DNA from: Methylococcales bacterium
GTDB lineage: Bacteria; Pseudomonadota; Gammaproteobacteria; Methylococcales; Methylomonadaceae
DNA: 64,000 bases
NCBI GenBank assembly: GCA_026399095.1
Contig: JAPLRP010000076.1
Location: 1 to 64,000 of the forward strand
Direction: 5' to 3'
How positions within the stretch are numbered: the stretch's first letter is position 1; every line of letters starts with the position of its first letter. Positions 52,597 through 62,197 of the stretch are shown in pieces. The notes beneath the pieces were generated by a model that was given only the letters and a program-made list of their open reading frames with translations, did not search any database and was not told the DNA's origin. Both the position numbers and the translations under genes were made by a program.

Positions 52597-55059
52597 ATGC
52601 AAGAAAATTATCAACCGCTCGAAATTGAGCAAGATGTTCAAGCTGCCTGGGAAGCTTCAGGGGTATTTAATGTCTCAGAATCTTCTACAAATAATACGCA
52701 AGAAAAGTATTATTGCTTATCCATGTTTCCTTATCCCAGCGGGAAATTACACATGGGCCATGTCCGCAATTATACCATTGGCGATGTAATCAGCCGTTAC
52801 CAACGTATGCTTGGGAAAAATGTTTTGCAACCCATGGGTTGGGATGCCTTTGGTTTGCCCGCAGAAAATGCTGCCATGCAGCATGGTGTTCATCCGGCGG
52901 ACTGGACCTATCAAAACATAGACTACATGCGCGACCAGCTCAAACAGCTGGGTTTTGGTTATGATTGGAACCGTGAATTAGCAACATGTGATCCTGATTA
53001 TTATAAGTGGGAGCAATGGTTTTTTCTCAAATTGCTGGCTAAAGGTTTGGTTTACAAAAAAACGGCACCCGTCAATTGGTGCCCCAATGATATGACCGTG
53101 CTGGCTAATGAACAAGTTATAGATGGTTGCTGCTGGCGCTGTGACACTAAAGTTGAACGCAAGGAAATTGCGCAATGGTTTTTAAAGATTACAGCCTACG
53201 CGGATGAATTACTGGCTTCTTTAGAATCGCTGGAGGGTTGGCCAGAACAAGTTAAGACCATGCAAGCCAATTGGATTGGACGCTCTGAAGGTGTCGAAAT
53301 GGATTTTCCTGTGCCTGAAATGGCCCTACCCTTAAGAATTTATACCACGCGGCCTGATACCTTAATGGGTGTGACTTATTTAGCAGTTGCTGCTGAACAT
53401 CCATTGGCATTAAAAGCAGCTGAAGATAATTCAGCCATTGCAACATTTATTAATGATTGCAAAATGATGGAAACGTCGGAAGCCGCCATGGAAACCATGG
53501 AAAAACGCGGTATAGATTCCGGCATTAAAGCGCTACACCCGATTACAGGTGAACTAGTTCCCGTGTGGATTGCCAATTTTGTTTTAATGGGTTACGGCAC
53601 CGGCGCTGTAATGGCGGTTCCAGCTCATGATCAACGTGATTATGAATTCGCAAAAAAATACGGCATTGCCATCAAACAAGTCATCTTTTCTAAAGATCCT
53701 GACGAACACGCTGATTGTTCAGATCAAGCTTACACCTTAAAAGGTGTGCTAAAAGATTCTGGTGCGTTTAACGATTTAAGTTCGGAAGAGGCCTTTGTAG
53801 CCATTTCGGAAACGTTGGAAAAAGATCAAAAAGGACTGCGTAAAGTTAATTTCCGTTTGCGCGATTGGGGTGTTTCCCGGCAACGCTATTGGGGCGCACC
53901 CATTCCCGTTATCTATTGTGATGCTTGCGGCACCGTCCCCGTTCCAGAAAAAGACTTACCCGTTACCTTGCCACGCGATGTTGTGCTTGATGGTTCACAA
54001 TCACCGCTAGTTGCTCATCCGACGTTCTCGCATGTTGCCTGCCCGACGTGTGGTAAAGATGCGCGCCGTGAAACGGATACCTTTGATACCTTTATGGAAT
54101 CCTCTTGGTATTTTGCAAGATTTGCCAGTAGCAAAGCCGATAGTATGTTAGATGCCAGTGCCAAATACTGGTTACCCGTTGACCATTATATCGGTGGTAT
54201 TGAACATGCCATATTACATTTACTATATGCACGTTTTTATACCAAATTATTGCGTGATGAAGGTTTACTGGTTTGTGACGAGCCGTTTAAAAAGCTATTA
54301 ACGCAAGGGATGGTATTAAAAGATGGCAGTAAAATGTCCAAGTCCAAAGGCAATACAGTCGATCCACAAGGTTTGATTGCCCAGTACGGCGCTGATACAG
54401 TTCGTTTGTTTATTATGTTTGCTGCGCCACCAGAACAATCTCTAGAATGGTCAGACAGTGGTGTTGAAGGCGCTTTCAGATTTTTAAAACGGCTTTGGAA
54501 ACAAGCCTATTTACATAATCAAACGGGGGGCGCTTCAATAGCTCTTGATAAAGCTGCGCTAACCGAAGAACAGCAGACGGTTCGTCGACAAGTCCATCAA
54601 ACCATTCAAAAAGTCACACATGATATGGGCGAGCGTATTATCTTTAATACGGCCATTGCCGCCAACATGGAATTGGTCAACACCTTGGCTAAATTTACCG
54701 ACAATTCCGATAATGGCAAAGCTGTTCGTCAAGAAGCGCTTGAAGCCATTGTTCTCATGCTGGCTCCGATGGTTCCCCATATCTGCCATCAACTTTGGCA
54801 TGATTTAGGCCACGAACAAGCGGTAGTAAGTGCTTCATGGCCACAAGTTGATAGCTCTGCCTTGGAGCAAGACACCATAGAACTGGTGATACAAGTCAAC
54901 GGTAAACTGCGTAGTAAAATTTCTGTGTCTGCAACAGCAACAACTGATGAAGTTCAAACAATGGCTTTATATGATGAGCAGGCTCTAAGGTTTATTGACG
55001 GGAAACCAATCCGAAAAGTAATTGTTGTACCCAAAAAACTGGTTAATATTGTTGTTTAA
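52597..55059 (+). CDS. leuS: Leucyl-tRNA synthetase
   Basis: An 820-residue class I synthetase: [20 protein letters not shown] (HIGH), the CP1 editing domain with [16 protein letters not shown], the zinc or Cys-rich insert [12 protein letters not shown], and [18 protein letters not shown]. The C-terminal [15 protein letters not shown] domain is present. Charges tRNA-Leu. First gene of the leuS-lptE-holA group. Confidence 0.98.
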   Translation: MQENYQPLEIEQDVQAAWEASGVFNVSESSTNNTQEKYYCLSMFPYPSGKLHMGHVRNYTIGDVISRYQRMLGKNVLQPMGWDAFGLPAENAAMQHGVHPADWTYQNIDYMRDQLKQLGFGYDWNRELATCDPDYYKWEQWFFLKLLAKGLVYKKTAPVNWCPNDMTVLANEQVIDGCCWRCDTKVERKEIAQWFLKITAYADELLASLESLEGWPEQVKTMQANWIGRSEGVEMDFPVPEMALPLRIYTTRPDTLMGVTYLAVAAEHPLALKAAEDNSAIATFINDCKMMETSEAAMETMEKRGIDSGIKALHPITGELVPVWIANFVLMGYGTGAVMAVPAHDQRDYEFAKKYGIAIKQVIFSKDPDEHADCSDQAYTLKGVLKDSGAFNDLSSEEAFVAISETLEKDQKGLRKVNFRLRDWGVSRQRYWGAPIPVIYCDACGTVPVPEKDLPVTLPRDVVLDGSQSPLVAHPTFSHVACPTCGKDARRETDTFDTFMESSWYFARFASSKADSMLDASAKYWLPVDHYIGGIEHAILHLLYARFYTKLLRDEGLLVCDEPFKKLLTQGMVLKDGSKMSKSKGNTVDPQGLIAQYGADTVRLFIMFAAPPEQSLEWSDSGVEGAFRFLKRLWKQAYLHNQTGGASIALDKAALTEEQQTVRRQVHQTIQKVTHDMGERIIFNTAIAANMELVNTLAKFTDNSDNGKAVRQEALEAIVLMLAPMVPHICHQLWHDLGHEQAVVSASWPQVDSSALEQDTIELVIQVNGKLRSKISVSATATTDEVQTMALYDEQALRFIDGKPIRKVIVVPKKLVNIVV

Positions 55060-55135
55060 CCCTTAGAATCCTTTAGGAAACGTCAAAAAAACGGCTACAG
55101 ATTTATCAATCTATCACATGATACTTTGAGAATCT

Positions 55136-55237
55136 GTGGCGATATTTATACTAGCACTGTTAATTTTGGCAGGAATGTTCTGGTACTACTCATCCCTTAT
55201 CATTGACAGTTTTAATGGAGTAATGCGTGCAAATTAA
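55136..55237 (+). CDS. Possible 33-residue membrane protein before lptE
   Basis: GTG 55136 opens a frame reading MAIFILALLILAGMFWYYSS then LIIDSFNGVMRAN and stop. Its last 11 bases overlap the lptE start, so translation of the two would be coupled. The hydrophobic span is unmistakable and GAGA lies about seven bases upstream. No homologue known to me. An ACAGATT/AATCTGT inverted repeat lies across its start. Confidence 0.45.
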   Translation: MAIFILALLILAGMFWYYSSLIIDSFNGVMRAN

Positions 55238-55724
55238 AAATTCATTAATCTTTACATTGGCCTTATTGTTAAGCGCCTGCGGCTATCATTTGCGCGGTGC
55301 AATAAATCTACCTGTGGGACTTAAAGACGTCTATTTAGAGGGTGGCTCTCCACAACTCAACCAACAGTTTAGTAAAGCAATGGAAATATCTTCCATTGCT
55401 ATAGCCACATCCCCCGATAAAGCCGGGATGATCGTGAGAATTTTTAATGAAAATAGTCAACGTCGGGTTTTATCACTCAACTCAGGTGGAGCGGCTAACG
55501 ATTTTGAGCTCGATTACGGGTTTGATTACGAAATTACTGATTCAAAAAATGCGGTAATAATAGCGCGCCAACCACTCACCATTAAGCGTGAATACTTTAA
55601 TAACCAACAAGCTATTATTGCAAAGGATAATGAAGAAATGGTGATACGTAACGAAATGTATCAACAAGCCGTGCGTGCTGTTATAAGCCGCGCTCAAGTT
55701 GCGCTGGAAACCAATAACAAATAA
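55227..55724 (+). CDS. lptE: LPS-assembly lipoprotein LptE
   Basis: A 165-residue lipoprotein starting at GTG 55227. Signal LIFTLALLLSACGYHLRGA with the lipidated Cys at about residue 17, directly followed by the GYHLRG motif of LptE. The plug partner of LptD in the outer membrane. Residues IVRIFNENSQRRVLSLNSGG and EYFNNQQAIIAKDNEEM are family-like. It sits between leuS and holA as in most gammaproteobacteria. Confidence 0.95.
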   Translation: MQIKNSLIFTLALLLSACGYHLRGAINLPVGLKDVYLEGGSPQLNQQFSKAMEISSIAIATSPDKAGMIVRIFNENSQRRVLSLNSGGAANDFELDYGFDYEITDSKNAVIIARQPLTIKREYFNNQQAIIAKDNEEMVIRNEMYQQAVRAVISRAQVALETNNK

Positions 55725-55726
55725 CC

Positions 55727-56737
55727 ATGCGCATTAAGCCGGATCAGCTCAATGCAACCCTGCAAAAAGGCTTGCTGCCGATTTATTTTATATCGGGTGA
55801 CGAGCCTTTACAGTTAGGTGAACTTGCTGATGCTATCAGAAAAGCAGCAAAACAAGCCGGCTTTGAAAATCGGGAAATTCTTTCAGCCGAAACAGGCTTT
55901 GAATGGCGTCAGCTAGCCTTTGCCGCTGATTCAATGTCTATTTTTGCAGATAAAAAAATTATTGATTTACGCATACCGTCCGGCACGCCCGGAGCTGAGG
56001 GCGCCAAAGCCTTAAGCAACTATTGCGACCGTTTACCAGAAGATACTTTATTACTCATTACCGCCGGTAAAGTTGCCGGCAGTTCATTAAAATCCAAATG
56101 GCTTGAAGCCTTGGATAAAAAAGGAGTGGTTATTCAAGTTTGGCCGTTGGAAGGTCAAGATTTACTGCGCTGGTTAGAACAGAGAATGCATCAACGTGGC
56201 TTAAGCACCGATACAGAAGGCTTACGGATTTTAGCGTCAAGAATTGAAGGTAATTTACTGGCGGCCGCCCAAGAAATAGAAAAACTTTATGCCCTCTATG
56301 GAACAGGAAAGCTAAGCAGTCAGCAGATTTTTGATGTAGTGGCTGATAGCTCAAGATATGATGTATTTAAACTGATGGATTGCGTGTTGGCGGCTAATGT
56401 AAGTCGTATCTTAAAAGTGTTATCGGGTTTGCGTTCTGAAGGCATCGCCCCTCCAATAGTATTATGGGCTTTGACCCGAGATGCGAGATTATTGATAAAG
56501 ATTAAACTCGCACTCTCTCAAGGTCAAAACAAAGATTTGGTCTTTAAGAATAACCAAATCTGGGATAAACGCAAACAACTGGTCAGTAACGCCTTAAACA
56601 AGCTTAGCGATCATGATTTAAATGAAGTACTGGTACTCAGTGCCAAAGCAGATCGACAGATAAAAGGACAAGAACAAGGCGATGTCTGGGAAATATTGCT
56701 GGCAATTTGTTTAAAGTTTGCTTCGACACAAATTTAA
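55727..56737 (+). CDS. holA: DNA polymerase III delta subunit
   Basis: A 336-residue HolA, starting two bases after lptE. Family points: IKPDQLNATLQKGLLPIYFI, SGDEPLQLGELADAIRKAA, LLLITAGKVAGSSLKSKWLE, and ASRIEGNLLAAAQEIEKLYA. It opens the beta clamp in the clamp loader. Its last 90 bases are duplicated in decayed form 600 bases downstream. The open frame at 56707-57018 that overlaps its end is probably not a gene. Confidence 0.96.
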   Translation: MRIKPDQLNATLQKGLLPIYFISGDEPLQLGELADAIRKAAKQAGFENREILSAETGFEWRQLAFAADSMSIFADKKIIDLRIPSGTPGAEGAKALSNYCDRLPEDTLLLITAGKVAGSSLKSKWLEALDKKGVVIQVWPLEGQDLLRWLEQRMHQRGLSTDTEGLRILASRIEGNLLAAAQEIEKLYALYGTGKLSSQQIFDVVADSSRYDVFKLMDCVLAANVSRILKVLSGLRSEGIAPPIVLWALTRDARLLIKIKLALSQGQNKDLVFKNNQIWDKRKQLVSNALNKLSDHDLNEVLVLSAKADRQIKGQEQGDVWEILLAICLKFASTQI

Positions 56738-56989
56738 ACCAAAACCCAGCCGATTGGGTTCAGATAACTGTTAATGTGGGCATTTCCAACCAATCGTCGC
56801 TAACCATGCCACCGTCACGCAATACATTGTTAGCGTTGATACATGATTGCGAGGAAGTTTGCGTAATCCCCATGACTTGCAATGAATGCCAAACGAATAA
56901 TAAGCCGACTTATGCATTGACGGAACAATACGCCGCAGCTATTAAGCCGCATTGTGCAATAGCAAATCAAAACTATCCAGTAGTTGAGG

Positions 56990-57121
56990 AGTGCTACTTC
57001 GTAACTAAGGAGTACTGAATGACTGTCAAGGATTACTCCGCCACCTGAGTGGAAAGCTCCACTGCTGGTAAGAAGTAATCCTTAGACACTGGTCAGTACT
57101 CCGTGGTAATTGAGTAGCACT
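56990..57121. repeat. Large imperfect palindrome downstream of holA
   Basis: The left arm starts AGTGCTACT (56990) and the right arm ends AGTAGCACT (57121). Matching blocks nest inward: GGAGTACTGA with TCAGTACTCC, TGTC/GACA, AAGGATTACT with AGTAATCCTT, and a centre AGTGGA-AAGC-TCCACT. The whole 132 bases would fold as one long hairpin. Likely a MITE or other palindromic mobile repeat, or a structured RNA; only one copy is in the window. Confidence 0.6.
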
Positions 57122-57287
57122 GCTTAATGATGGCTCTTTGCTTTACGTGCTTTATGTGGCCACATTAATTGCGGTAACCCGTTAATTCGTATTTATTTTT
57201 TACGTATAAACAGGTACTTATTTTTAACAATCATCATAATTTCCAAAACAGCAAACCAAACAGTCGCAAAATTTTTCAATCATTAAA

Positions 57288-57370
57288 ATGCAGATCTGCA
57301 GATAAAAGGACAAGAACGAGGAACTGTCGGGGAAATATTGTTGGCAATTTGCTTCGACACAAGTTGTAAA
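57288..57370 (+). pseudogene. Decayed copy of the holA 3' end
   Basis: The segment GCAGATAAAAGGACAAGAAC through CTTCGACACAAG matches holA near 56648-56737 with a handful of substitutions and a small deletion. It has no upstream holA sequence. The two copies flank the palindrome, so a tandem duplication or an insertion with local duplication took place here. Confidence 0.7.
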
Positions 57371-57404
57371 TAAGACACTTTGATAATTGCTTATTAGACA
57401 ATTA

Positions 57405-57449
57405 GGCATAAAAAAAACCAGATGACAAAACAACTGGTTTTTTTATGCC
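57405..57449. terminator. Bidirectional terminator hairpin
   Basis: GGCATAAAAAAAACCAG (57405-57421) and CTGGTTTTTTTATGCC (57434-57449) pair with A-run and T-run arms. The hairpin can stop transcription from both sides. Confidence 0.7.
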
Positions 57450-57459
57450 TGAGATTTAA

Positions 57460-57496
57460 TGATTAAGTGGGTACAGGATTTGTACCCACTTAATCA
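57460..57496. terminator. Perfect 16-bp hairpin before the cytochrome cluster end
   Basis: TGATTAAGTGGGTACA (57460-57475) and its exact reverse complement (57481-57496) with a five-base loop. It lies 13 bases past the stop of the minus-strand gene at 57510, so it is probably that gene's terminator, though without a T-run. Confidence 0.6.
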
Positions 57497-57509
57497 CCAA
57501 GCAAATAAT

Positions 57510-58247
57510 TTAATTGTTTATAACAACAGCCGGTTTGGTATTAAGTGTTTTAACACCGTTGGCATTTTGACAAGCATATACTGCATTGTATTTCTCTGCC
57601 GTCTTATTGGTTGCAGGACCTGTAGCTATAGTTTTATTAACAAGCACGTTGTAAATACCAGGACCTTTAACTAATTTAGCAACTGGACTGTATAATTTAT
57701 CACCGTCTATAGGATCATATTGTTGCTTTGTCGGCTTACTACCTACTCTAGTAATCTGTATACCTACTCTTGGAGTGTAAACTTTCGGCATATCTTGAAC
57801 TGCTGCAGATAGATAAGAAGTTCCAGTTCCACAATTAATGGTGTAACTATCAAAAGCTGCTTTTCCTGTTGTATTACCAACAGTATTAACACCTGTACCT
57901 AGCTTAGGTGCTGCCACACAAGTTGTGCCATTACTAACTAAAGGCAGAGCACAAACTTTTGCAACTGGAGTTACTGGAGTTAAACAGGTTTTAAGAGCAT
58001 TGTAGTCATGGTTAGAACTAAAAGCGGCAGTACAAGCATCTGTTTTAACATTAGTTCTATTTGCATTCTGTGAGCTATCTGTAGTGTGACAAGTTAAACA
58101 TCCTGCTGTACCAAGTATTTTAATGCCCGCAACTTGCGCTATTGGGACATAATATGGCTGTGAATAAGCATTTGTATATATCACTTGGGATAAGGCCAAT
58201 AAAATCAAGCCAGTTAAAAATCGTTTTAGCGTATTTGTATTAAGCAT
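57510..58247 (-). CDS. Exported mono-haem c-type protein with shared C-terminal domain
   Basis: A 245-residue protein: signal peptide (about 1-29), one haem-c motif AGCLTCHTT (C50, C53, H54), a Cys-rich middle (CALPLVSNGTTCVAA), then a C-terminal domain of about 110 residues starting at INCGTGTSYLSAAVQDMPKV. That domain recurs in the next two genes upstream (58383 and 58994), with pattern C-GTG, V-I-I, D-x-D-x-Y-S-x-L, VLVNK, NK-x-x-E-x-Y-A-x-F/Y-x-C. I do not recognise the domain. Probably periplasmic electron transfer or binding; substrate unknown. Confidence 0.7.
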   Translation of the reverse strand: MLNTNTLKRFLTGLILLALSQVIYTNAYSQPYYVPIAQVAGIKILGTAGCLTCHTTDSSQNANRTNVKTDACTAAFSSNHDYNALKTCLTPVTPVAKVCALPLVSNGTTCVAAPKLGTGVNTVGNTTGKAAFDSYTINCGTGTSYLSAAVQDMPKVYTPRVGIQITRVGSKPTKQQYDPIDGDKLYSPVAKLVKGPGIYNVLVNKTIATGPATNKTAEKYNAVYACQNANGVKTLNTKPAVVINN

Positions 58248-58382
58248 AAAGGGTGTGTCCTTAAAAGTTTATATTGAAGTTGATAATAATAGAATTTTAT
58301 TAATGCAAGCTGAATAAAGAAGAAATCAAATAACTCTAGCCTGTTTTTTATGTTCTTAAATAAATATTGTCAGCAGGTGCTG

Positions 58383-58910
58383 TTACTGGGTTGTAATAAC
58401 AGAAGTTCCCAGTTGTCTATTTGCTGTGCTTCGACAAGAAAATAAGGCAATGTAGTTTTCTGCACCTTTATTGGCCAATTCAGTACCTACATAACTTAGT
58501 TTATTGACTAATACGGAATACAAGCCAGCCGCTCCGTTAAGCTTTACCAGCGCACTGTATTTTGCATCGTCTGTATAGTCAGTTACTTGACTAGAAGCTG
58601 AACTTCCCGGTTTTATAATTTGAATACTCAAATTGGTTGATCTTTTCGGAACGGCTTTATCCAAGACACCAACAGTAAGAAATTTTGTACCCGTTTCACA
58701 GGTAACTGCAAACACATCTGTTTTTGCAACCCCTGAACCCGCAAGACCAATGGTCCCCGCTTGAGTGTTGGCTTTAACACAGGCTTTGGTCAACGAGTCT
58801 TTTATTTTAGGCAGCGCGCATGATGCAGCGAACACAGGGTTTGTTATAAACAAAATAGTGATCAGTAGCAGACAACTGTTTAGTTTGGTTAGTGATATTG
58901 AATTTGTCAT
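58383..58910 (-). CDS. Exported protein with shared C-terminal domain, no haem
   Basis: A 175-residue protein: signal peptide (MTNSISLTKLNSCLLLITIL, cut near VFA), a short CALPKIKDSLTKACV segment, then the same C-terminal domain as its neighbours (VTCETGTKFLTVGVLDKAVP, DYTDDAKYSALVKLNG, YSVLVNKLSYVGTELANKGA, LFSCR). No CxxCH. It looks like the domain cut free from a cytochrome. Same strand and orientation as the two flanking genes, with gaps of about 80 to 135 bases. Confidence 0.7.
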   Translation of the reverse strand: MTNSISLTKLNSCLLLITILFITNPVFAASCALPKIKDSLTKACVKANTQAGTIGLAGSGVAKTDVFAVTCETGTKFLTVGVLDKAVPKRSTNLSIQIIKPGSSASSQVTDYTDDAKYSALVKLNGAAGLYSVLVNKLSYVGTELANKGAENYIALFSCRSTANRQLGTSVITTQ

Positions 58911-58993
58911 TTATAACTCTTCTTTAAAAGCATTCTTATCATTTCAAGGTTGATTTTAAGCATTTAACTGCCGTGCTCCAGGAAAAGGATTAA

Positions 58994-61051
58994 TTACTGC
59001 ATTAACTTTATTGTGGTCGCTGTTTGGCTCGTTTTATTTCGACAAGAAAACAAGGCTGTGTAATCTTCTATACCCTTATTTAACAAATCAGTACCAATAT
59101 ACTGCTCTTTATTGACAGTTACCGTATAAGGCCCAAGACCACCCGCAAGTCTAATCAAAGAACTGTAATTAGAGTCTTCAACAGAATCAATAGCCGGGAT
59201 CGACGCATGAGGATGTTTAATAATTTGAACATTAACTGTTGGTAATCTAGTAAATTTAATATTGTCTTGTATGGCCGCTAAAAGCGATAAAGTACCCGTA
59301 CCGCAGGTAACTTTGTAAACATCGGTGCCCGCTGCAGCAGACCCAACGACTCCAACAAGGCCAGCCTTAATAACTGCAGCCTCACATTTATTGGTTAAGG
59401 TATTTCGGATATCCGGTAATTTACAAATAACCGACTGTGCACCACAGATACTTCCATTTGCATCCCATGTTTTGGGTGCTGCGCAAGCTGAAGCAGCACC
59501 AAGTTGTATGGCAATATCGTCAATTTGTGCAGGAGTTAGTGAAGTAAGGGATGGTGTATTCATATAAGTAGCTTTGATCGCTGCTTGGATATTTTCTGCA
59601 GTTCTTCCTTTCTTTTGCGTATCCGACAAGCTAGTGCCGTGATCTGCAATATGGCAACTAACACAGAAAACATTATAATCACCAACCGCTCTGATACAAG
59701 CGGTATTATCAGCATTTGGAACTTGTGGAACAATACAGATTAATTTTGGTGGTGCACTACACGAATGAGTAACAGGATTAAGCAAGGTTGTTCCAGGACA
59801 CGCTAATTGTTTCGCTATATCTGTTATCTGAGCTTGAGTCAGTGTGGAAAGACTATACATTTGAGGTGTACTAGCAATAGCCGCTTGAATTTGCGCTGTC
59901 GTTCTTCCTGGTTTATTGGTGCTAGCCAATGGACCATGACATGAAGCCGATGCGCAACTTAGATTGTAATCACCAGGCGGTAATGTTGCTACACAACTAT
60001 TTGTTGTTGAATCAAAAAATGTTGAACCAGAACAACTAATTGTTAATAAACCAACTATATCGTTTAACTGTTGCGCGGTTAAAGTATTTAAATACCCCAT
60101 ACCATAGCTACTTGTTTGAATGGCCGTTTGAATTTTAGCGACAGAGGTATTGCTAATATTAACCCCTGTTTGATTAGGAATGCCATAACCATGACAAGAA
60201 GCACAGTTAGTAGTAAATAAATCAGATTTTATGCTAATACAAGCAGATCCATCTACATTTGGTATTTGTGATGCCGTACATAAAAGAGTATTTGATACTG
60301 TGCACACTCGACTGGTTGGATCCCACATTTTTGGCGAAGCACAAACGGAATCACTTCCCAATTGCATAGCAATGTCATCAATTTGTGCAGGGGTTAAAAT
60401 AAGTCCCCCCATAACACCGCCAGCATTGCTATTTATTGCACCCTGTATCTGAGTGATAGTTGATTTACTAATATTAACACCAGATCTAGTTGGATTTGTA
60501 ATAGAACCATGACAGCCTGAACAGCTATTATCATAACTGCCAATTGCTGTACTGTCATAACTGCCCTTTGATAACGCTGTTACTGTTACTCTTGAGTTAA
60601 TACAAGGCGTTATAGCTTCATTATTAAAATATTGTGAAAAATTACAAGTAAAGTCTGGAGTAACACAGCTAGTTTTATCGGCACTGAGTATTTGAGAAGA
60701 AGTACAAACAGGAATCGATTGACAAACTGTACCTGCTGGATTCCAAACTTGAGAAGACGAACAACTTGAGGTTCTGCCTAATTGTACAGCAATATCGTCG
60801 ATTTGAGCATTGGTTAAGAAACCAAGAAAACGCATTGATCCGTTATTATTGATGGCTCTTTGAATAGATGCTGCTGACACATTTCTATTCAGATCATTAA
60901 TTGGATTTTGGGCTGTTCCATGGCAACTTGAACAATTAAGCGTAAAATCACCTACCGCCCTACCCGCCATTGCCCTTTCTGGCAATATACCCGCCATTAA
61001 TACGAATACTAATAAAGAGATAAAGTATTTACAGTGACCTGCTATTTGCAT
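58994..61051 (-). CDS. Exported five-haem c-type cytochrome with shared C-terminal domain
   Basis: A 685-residue protein: signal peptide (about 1-29), then five repeats of about 100 residues. Each repeat has a haem motif, IQxAIxxx, LTxAQIDDIAxQLG and Cys-rich links. Haem motifs: CSSCH (C40), CSGCH (C177), CASCH (C283), CASASCH (C366) and CVSCH (C463). The fourth is CX4CH, an uncommon spacing. The C-terminal domain (about 571-683, VTCGTGTLSLLAAIQD) is shared with the two downstream genes. A periplasmic or surface electron carrier is likely; no catalytic motif is seen. AAGGGTAAGGA precedes the start. Confidence 0.78.
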   Translation of the reverse strand: MQIAGHCKYFISLLVFVLMAGILPERAMAGRAVGDFTLNCSSCHGTAQNPINDLNRNVSAASIQRAINNNGSMRFLGFLTNAQIDDIAVQLGRTSSCSSSQVWNPAGTVCQSIPVCTSSQILSADKTSCVTPDFTCNFSQYFNNEAITPCINSRVTVTALSKGSYDSTAIGSYDNSCSGCHGSITNPTRSGVNISKSTITQIQGAINSNAGGVMGGLILTPAQIDDIAMQLGSDSVCASPKMWDPTSRVCTVSNTLLCTASQIPNVDGSACISIKSDLFTTNCASCHGYGIPNQTGVNISNTSVAKIQTAIQTSSYGMGYLNTLTAQQLNDIVGLLTISCSGSTFFDSTTNSCVATLPPGDYNLSCASASCHGPLASTNKPGRTTAQIQAAIASTPQMYSLSTLTQAQITDIAKQLACPGTTLLNPVTHSCSAPPKLICIVPQVPNADNTACIRAVGDYNVFCVSCHIADHGTSLSDTQKKGRTAENIQAAIKATYMNTPSLTSLTPAQIDDIAIQLGAASACAAPKTWDANGSICGAQSVICKLPDIRNTLTNKCEAAVIKAGLVGVVGSAAAGTDVYKVTCGTGTLSLLAAIQDNIKFTRLPTVNVQIIKHPHASIPAIDSVEDSNYSSLIRLAGGLGPYTVTVNKEQYIGTDLLNKGIEDYTALFSCRNKTSQTATTIKLMQ

Positions 61052-61424
61052 TATTTTTTTTCCTTACCCTTCTTGAAATCGTTTTGTTGATGCTTATTAG
61101 CAACCAATACTCAACCTTTATTAATGCTATTTACTATTAATTCAATTTAAATAAAGAAAAAAAACAGGCTGTAATATTAACTAATTATAATTTTGTTTTG
61201 TTAATTATAACCAGTGAAACCTTAACCAAACCTTAACAGAGCAAAAAAATAAATATTCATAACCTCTTGTATTATATGTAAAATATAAATACAATATAAC
61301 TGTGGATTGCTTTTTAATCACGGCAATCACTCTCTTTTTTGCAGATCGCTTTACAATCTTACACTATTTCTATTACAGTTTTAGCAGTCTGGTTTTATTA
61401 ATTTATTTTTTAAAATGGTGCTCT
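61052..61424. other. Divergent intergenic region
   Basis: AT-rich, between the five-haem cytochrome (minus) and the TlpA-like gene (plus). It must hold both promoters; I do not see a clear operator or hairpin. The reading frame from 61302 is an upstream extension of the TlpA gene and hydrophobic, but the exported start at 61425 is the better one. Confidence 0.4.
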
Positions 61425-61931
61425 ATGAAGGCAATTAAATTAAATACTATCGCATTTATGTTATTAACCAGCGCTTCTTGCTTTACTGCTAATGCAACTG
61501 AAGTGGGCCAAGCGGCTCCCCAATTTACTTTACCGACCTTGTTACAAGATAAGCCAACAACCTTAAAACAATTTGCCGGCAAAGTGGTTTATGTGGATTT
61601 TTGGGCGTCTTGGTGTGCGCCTTGCCGTACTTCTTTCCCTTTATTAAATAAGTTACATGAAAAACTAAAAGCACAAGGCTTTGAAGTCGTCGCTATTAAT
61701 TTAGATGAAGAAAAAGCCAACGCAGAAAAATTTTTACAAGAATATCCCGTCAGCTTTACTGTTTTACGTGATGCAAAAGGTGAATGGGCTGACCAGTTTG
61801 TAGTTGAATCAATGCCCACTTCTTTTATTATCGACAAACAAGGTGTTGTGCAAAATATACATCACGGCTTTACTACTGATGATATCAAAGATCTTGAAGA
61901 AAAAATCACCAAATTATTGGCTCAAAAATAA
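61425..61931 (+). CDS. TlpA/ResA-like exported thioredoxin
   Basis: Start at ATG 61425 gives 168 residues with a proper signal peptide (MKAIKLNTIAFMLLTSASCF, cut near ANA). AhpC/TSA-thioredoxin fold: VYVDFWASWCAPCRTSFPLL with the redox pair C64-C67, VAINLDEEK, and ESMPTSFIIDKQG (cis-Pro). A membrane- or periplasm-facing disulphide reductase, often feeding cytochrome c maturation. First gene of a four-gene module with DUF4266, DUF3570 and a DsbD-like protein. Confidence 0.93.
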   Translation: MKAIKLNTIAFMLLTSASCFTANATEVGQAAPQFTLPTLLQDKPTTLKQFAGKVVYVDFWASWCAPCRTSFPLLNKLHEKLKAQGFEVVAINLDEEKANAEKFLQEYPVSFTVLRDAKGEWADQFVVESMPTSFIIDKQGVVQNIHHGFTTDDIKDLEEKITKLLAQK

Positions 61932-61940
61932 GCACAGCCT

Positions 61941-62156
61941 ATGAAATTCATTAATCAATGTTTATTACTAGCCCTCATATTGTCAAGTATTGCCTGCACT
62001 GAAGTCATGCCCAGACAACGAGGTAATTTAGCGCTTCCGCAAATGGCTTTCACTACTGATGCCTTAGAATTTGGCTTACGTCAGCATACTGCATTTAGTA
62101 AAGAAGCGGCGGCCGGTGGTTATGGCGGCGGCGGCGGTGGTTGTGGTTGTAATTAA
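61941..62156 (+). CDS. DUF4266 lipoprotein
   Basis: A 71-residue lipoprotein: signal with lipobox SSIACTE (Cys about 19), then VMPRQRGNLALPQMAF, the family motif, and a Gly-rich end GGYGGGGGGCGCN. DUF4266 proteins occur together with DUF3570 and a TlpA-like protein in many proteobacteria. Nine bases after the thioredoxin gene, so co-transcribed. Role unknown. Confidence 0.9.
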   Translation: MKFINQCLLLALILSSIACTEVMPRQRGNLALPQMAFTTDALEFGLRQHTAFSKEAAAGGYGGGGGGCGCN

Positions 62157-62197
62157 ACCTCGACACCTTACACTAAAACTAAACAGTAAATTCTGAT

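Noticed and set aside
56707-57018. 103-codon frame overlapping the end of holA
   Set aside because: It overlaps holA and runs into the palindrome; no ribosome site and no protein-like composition.
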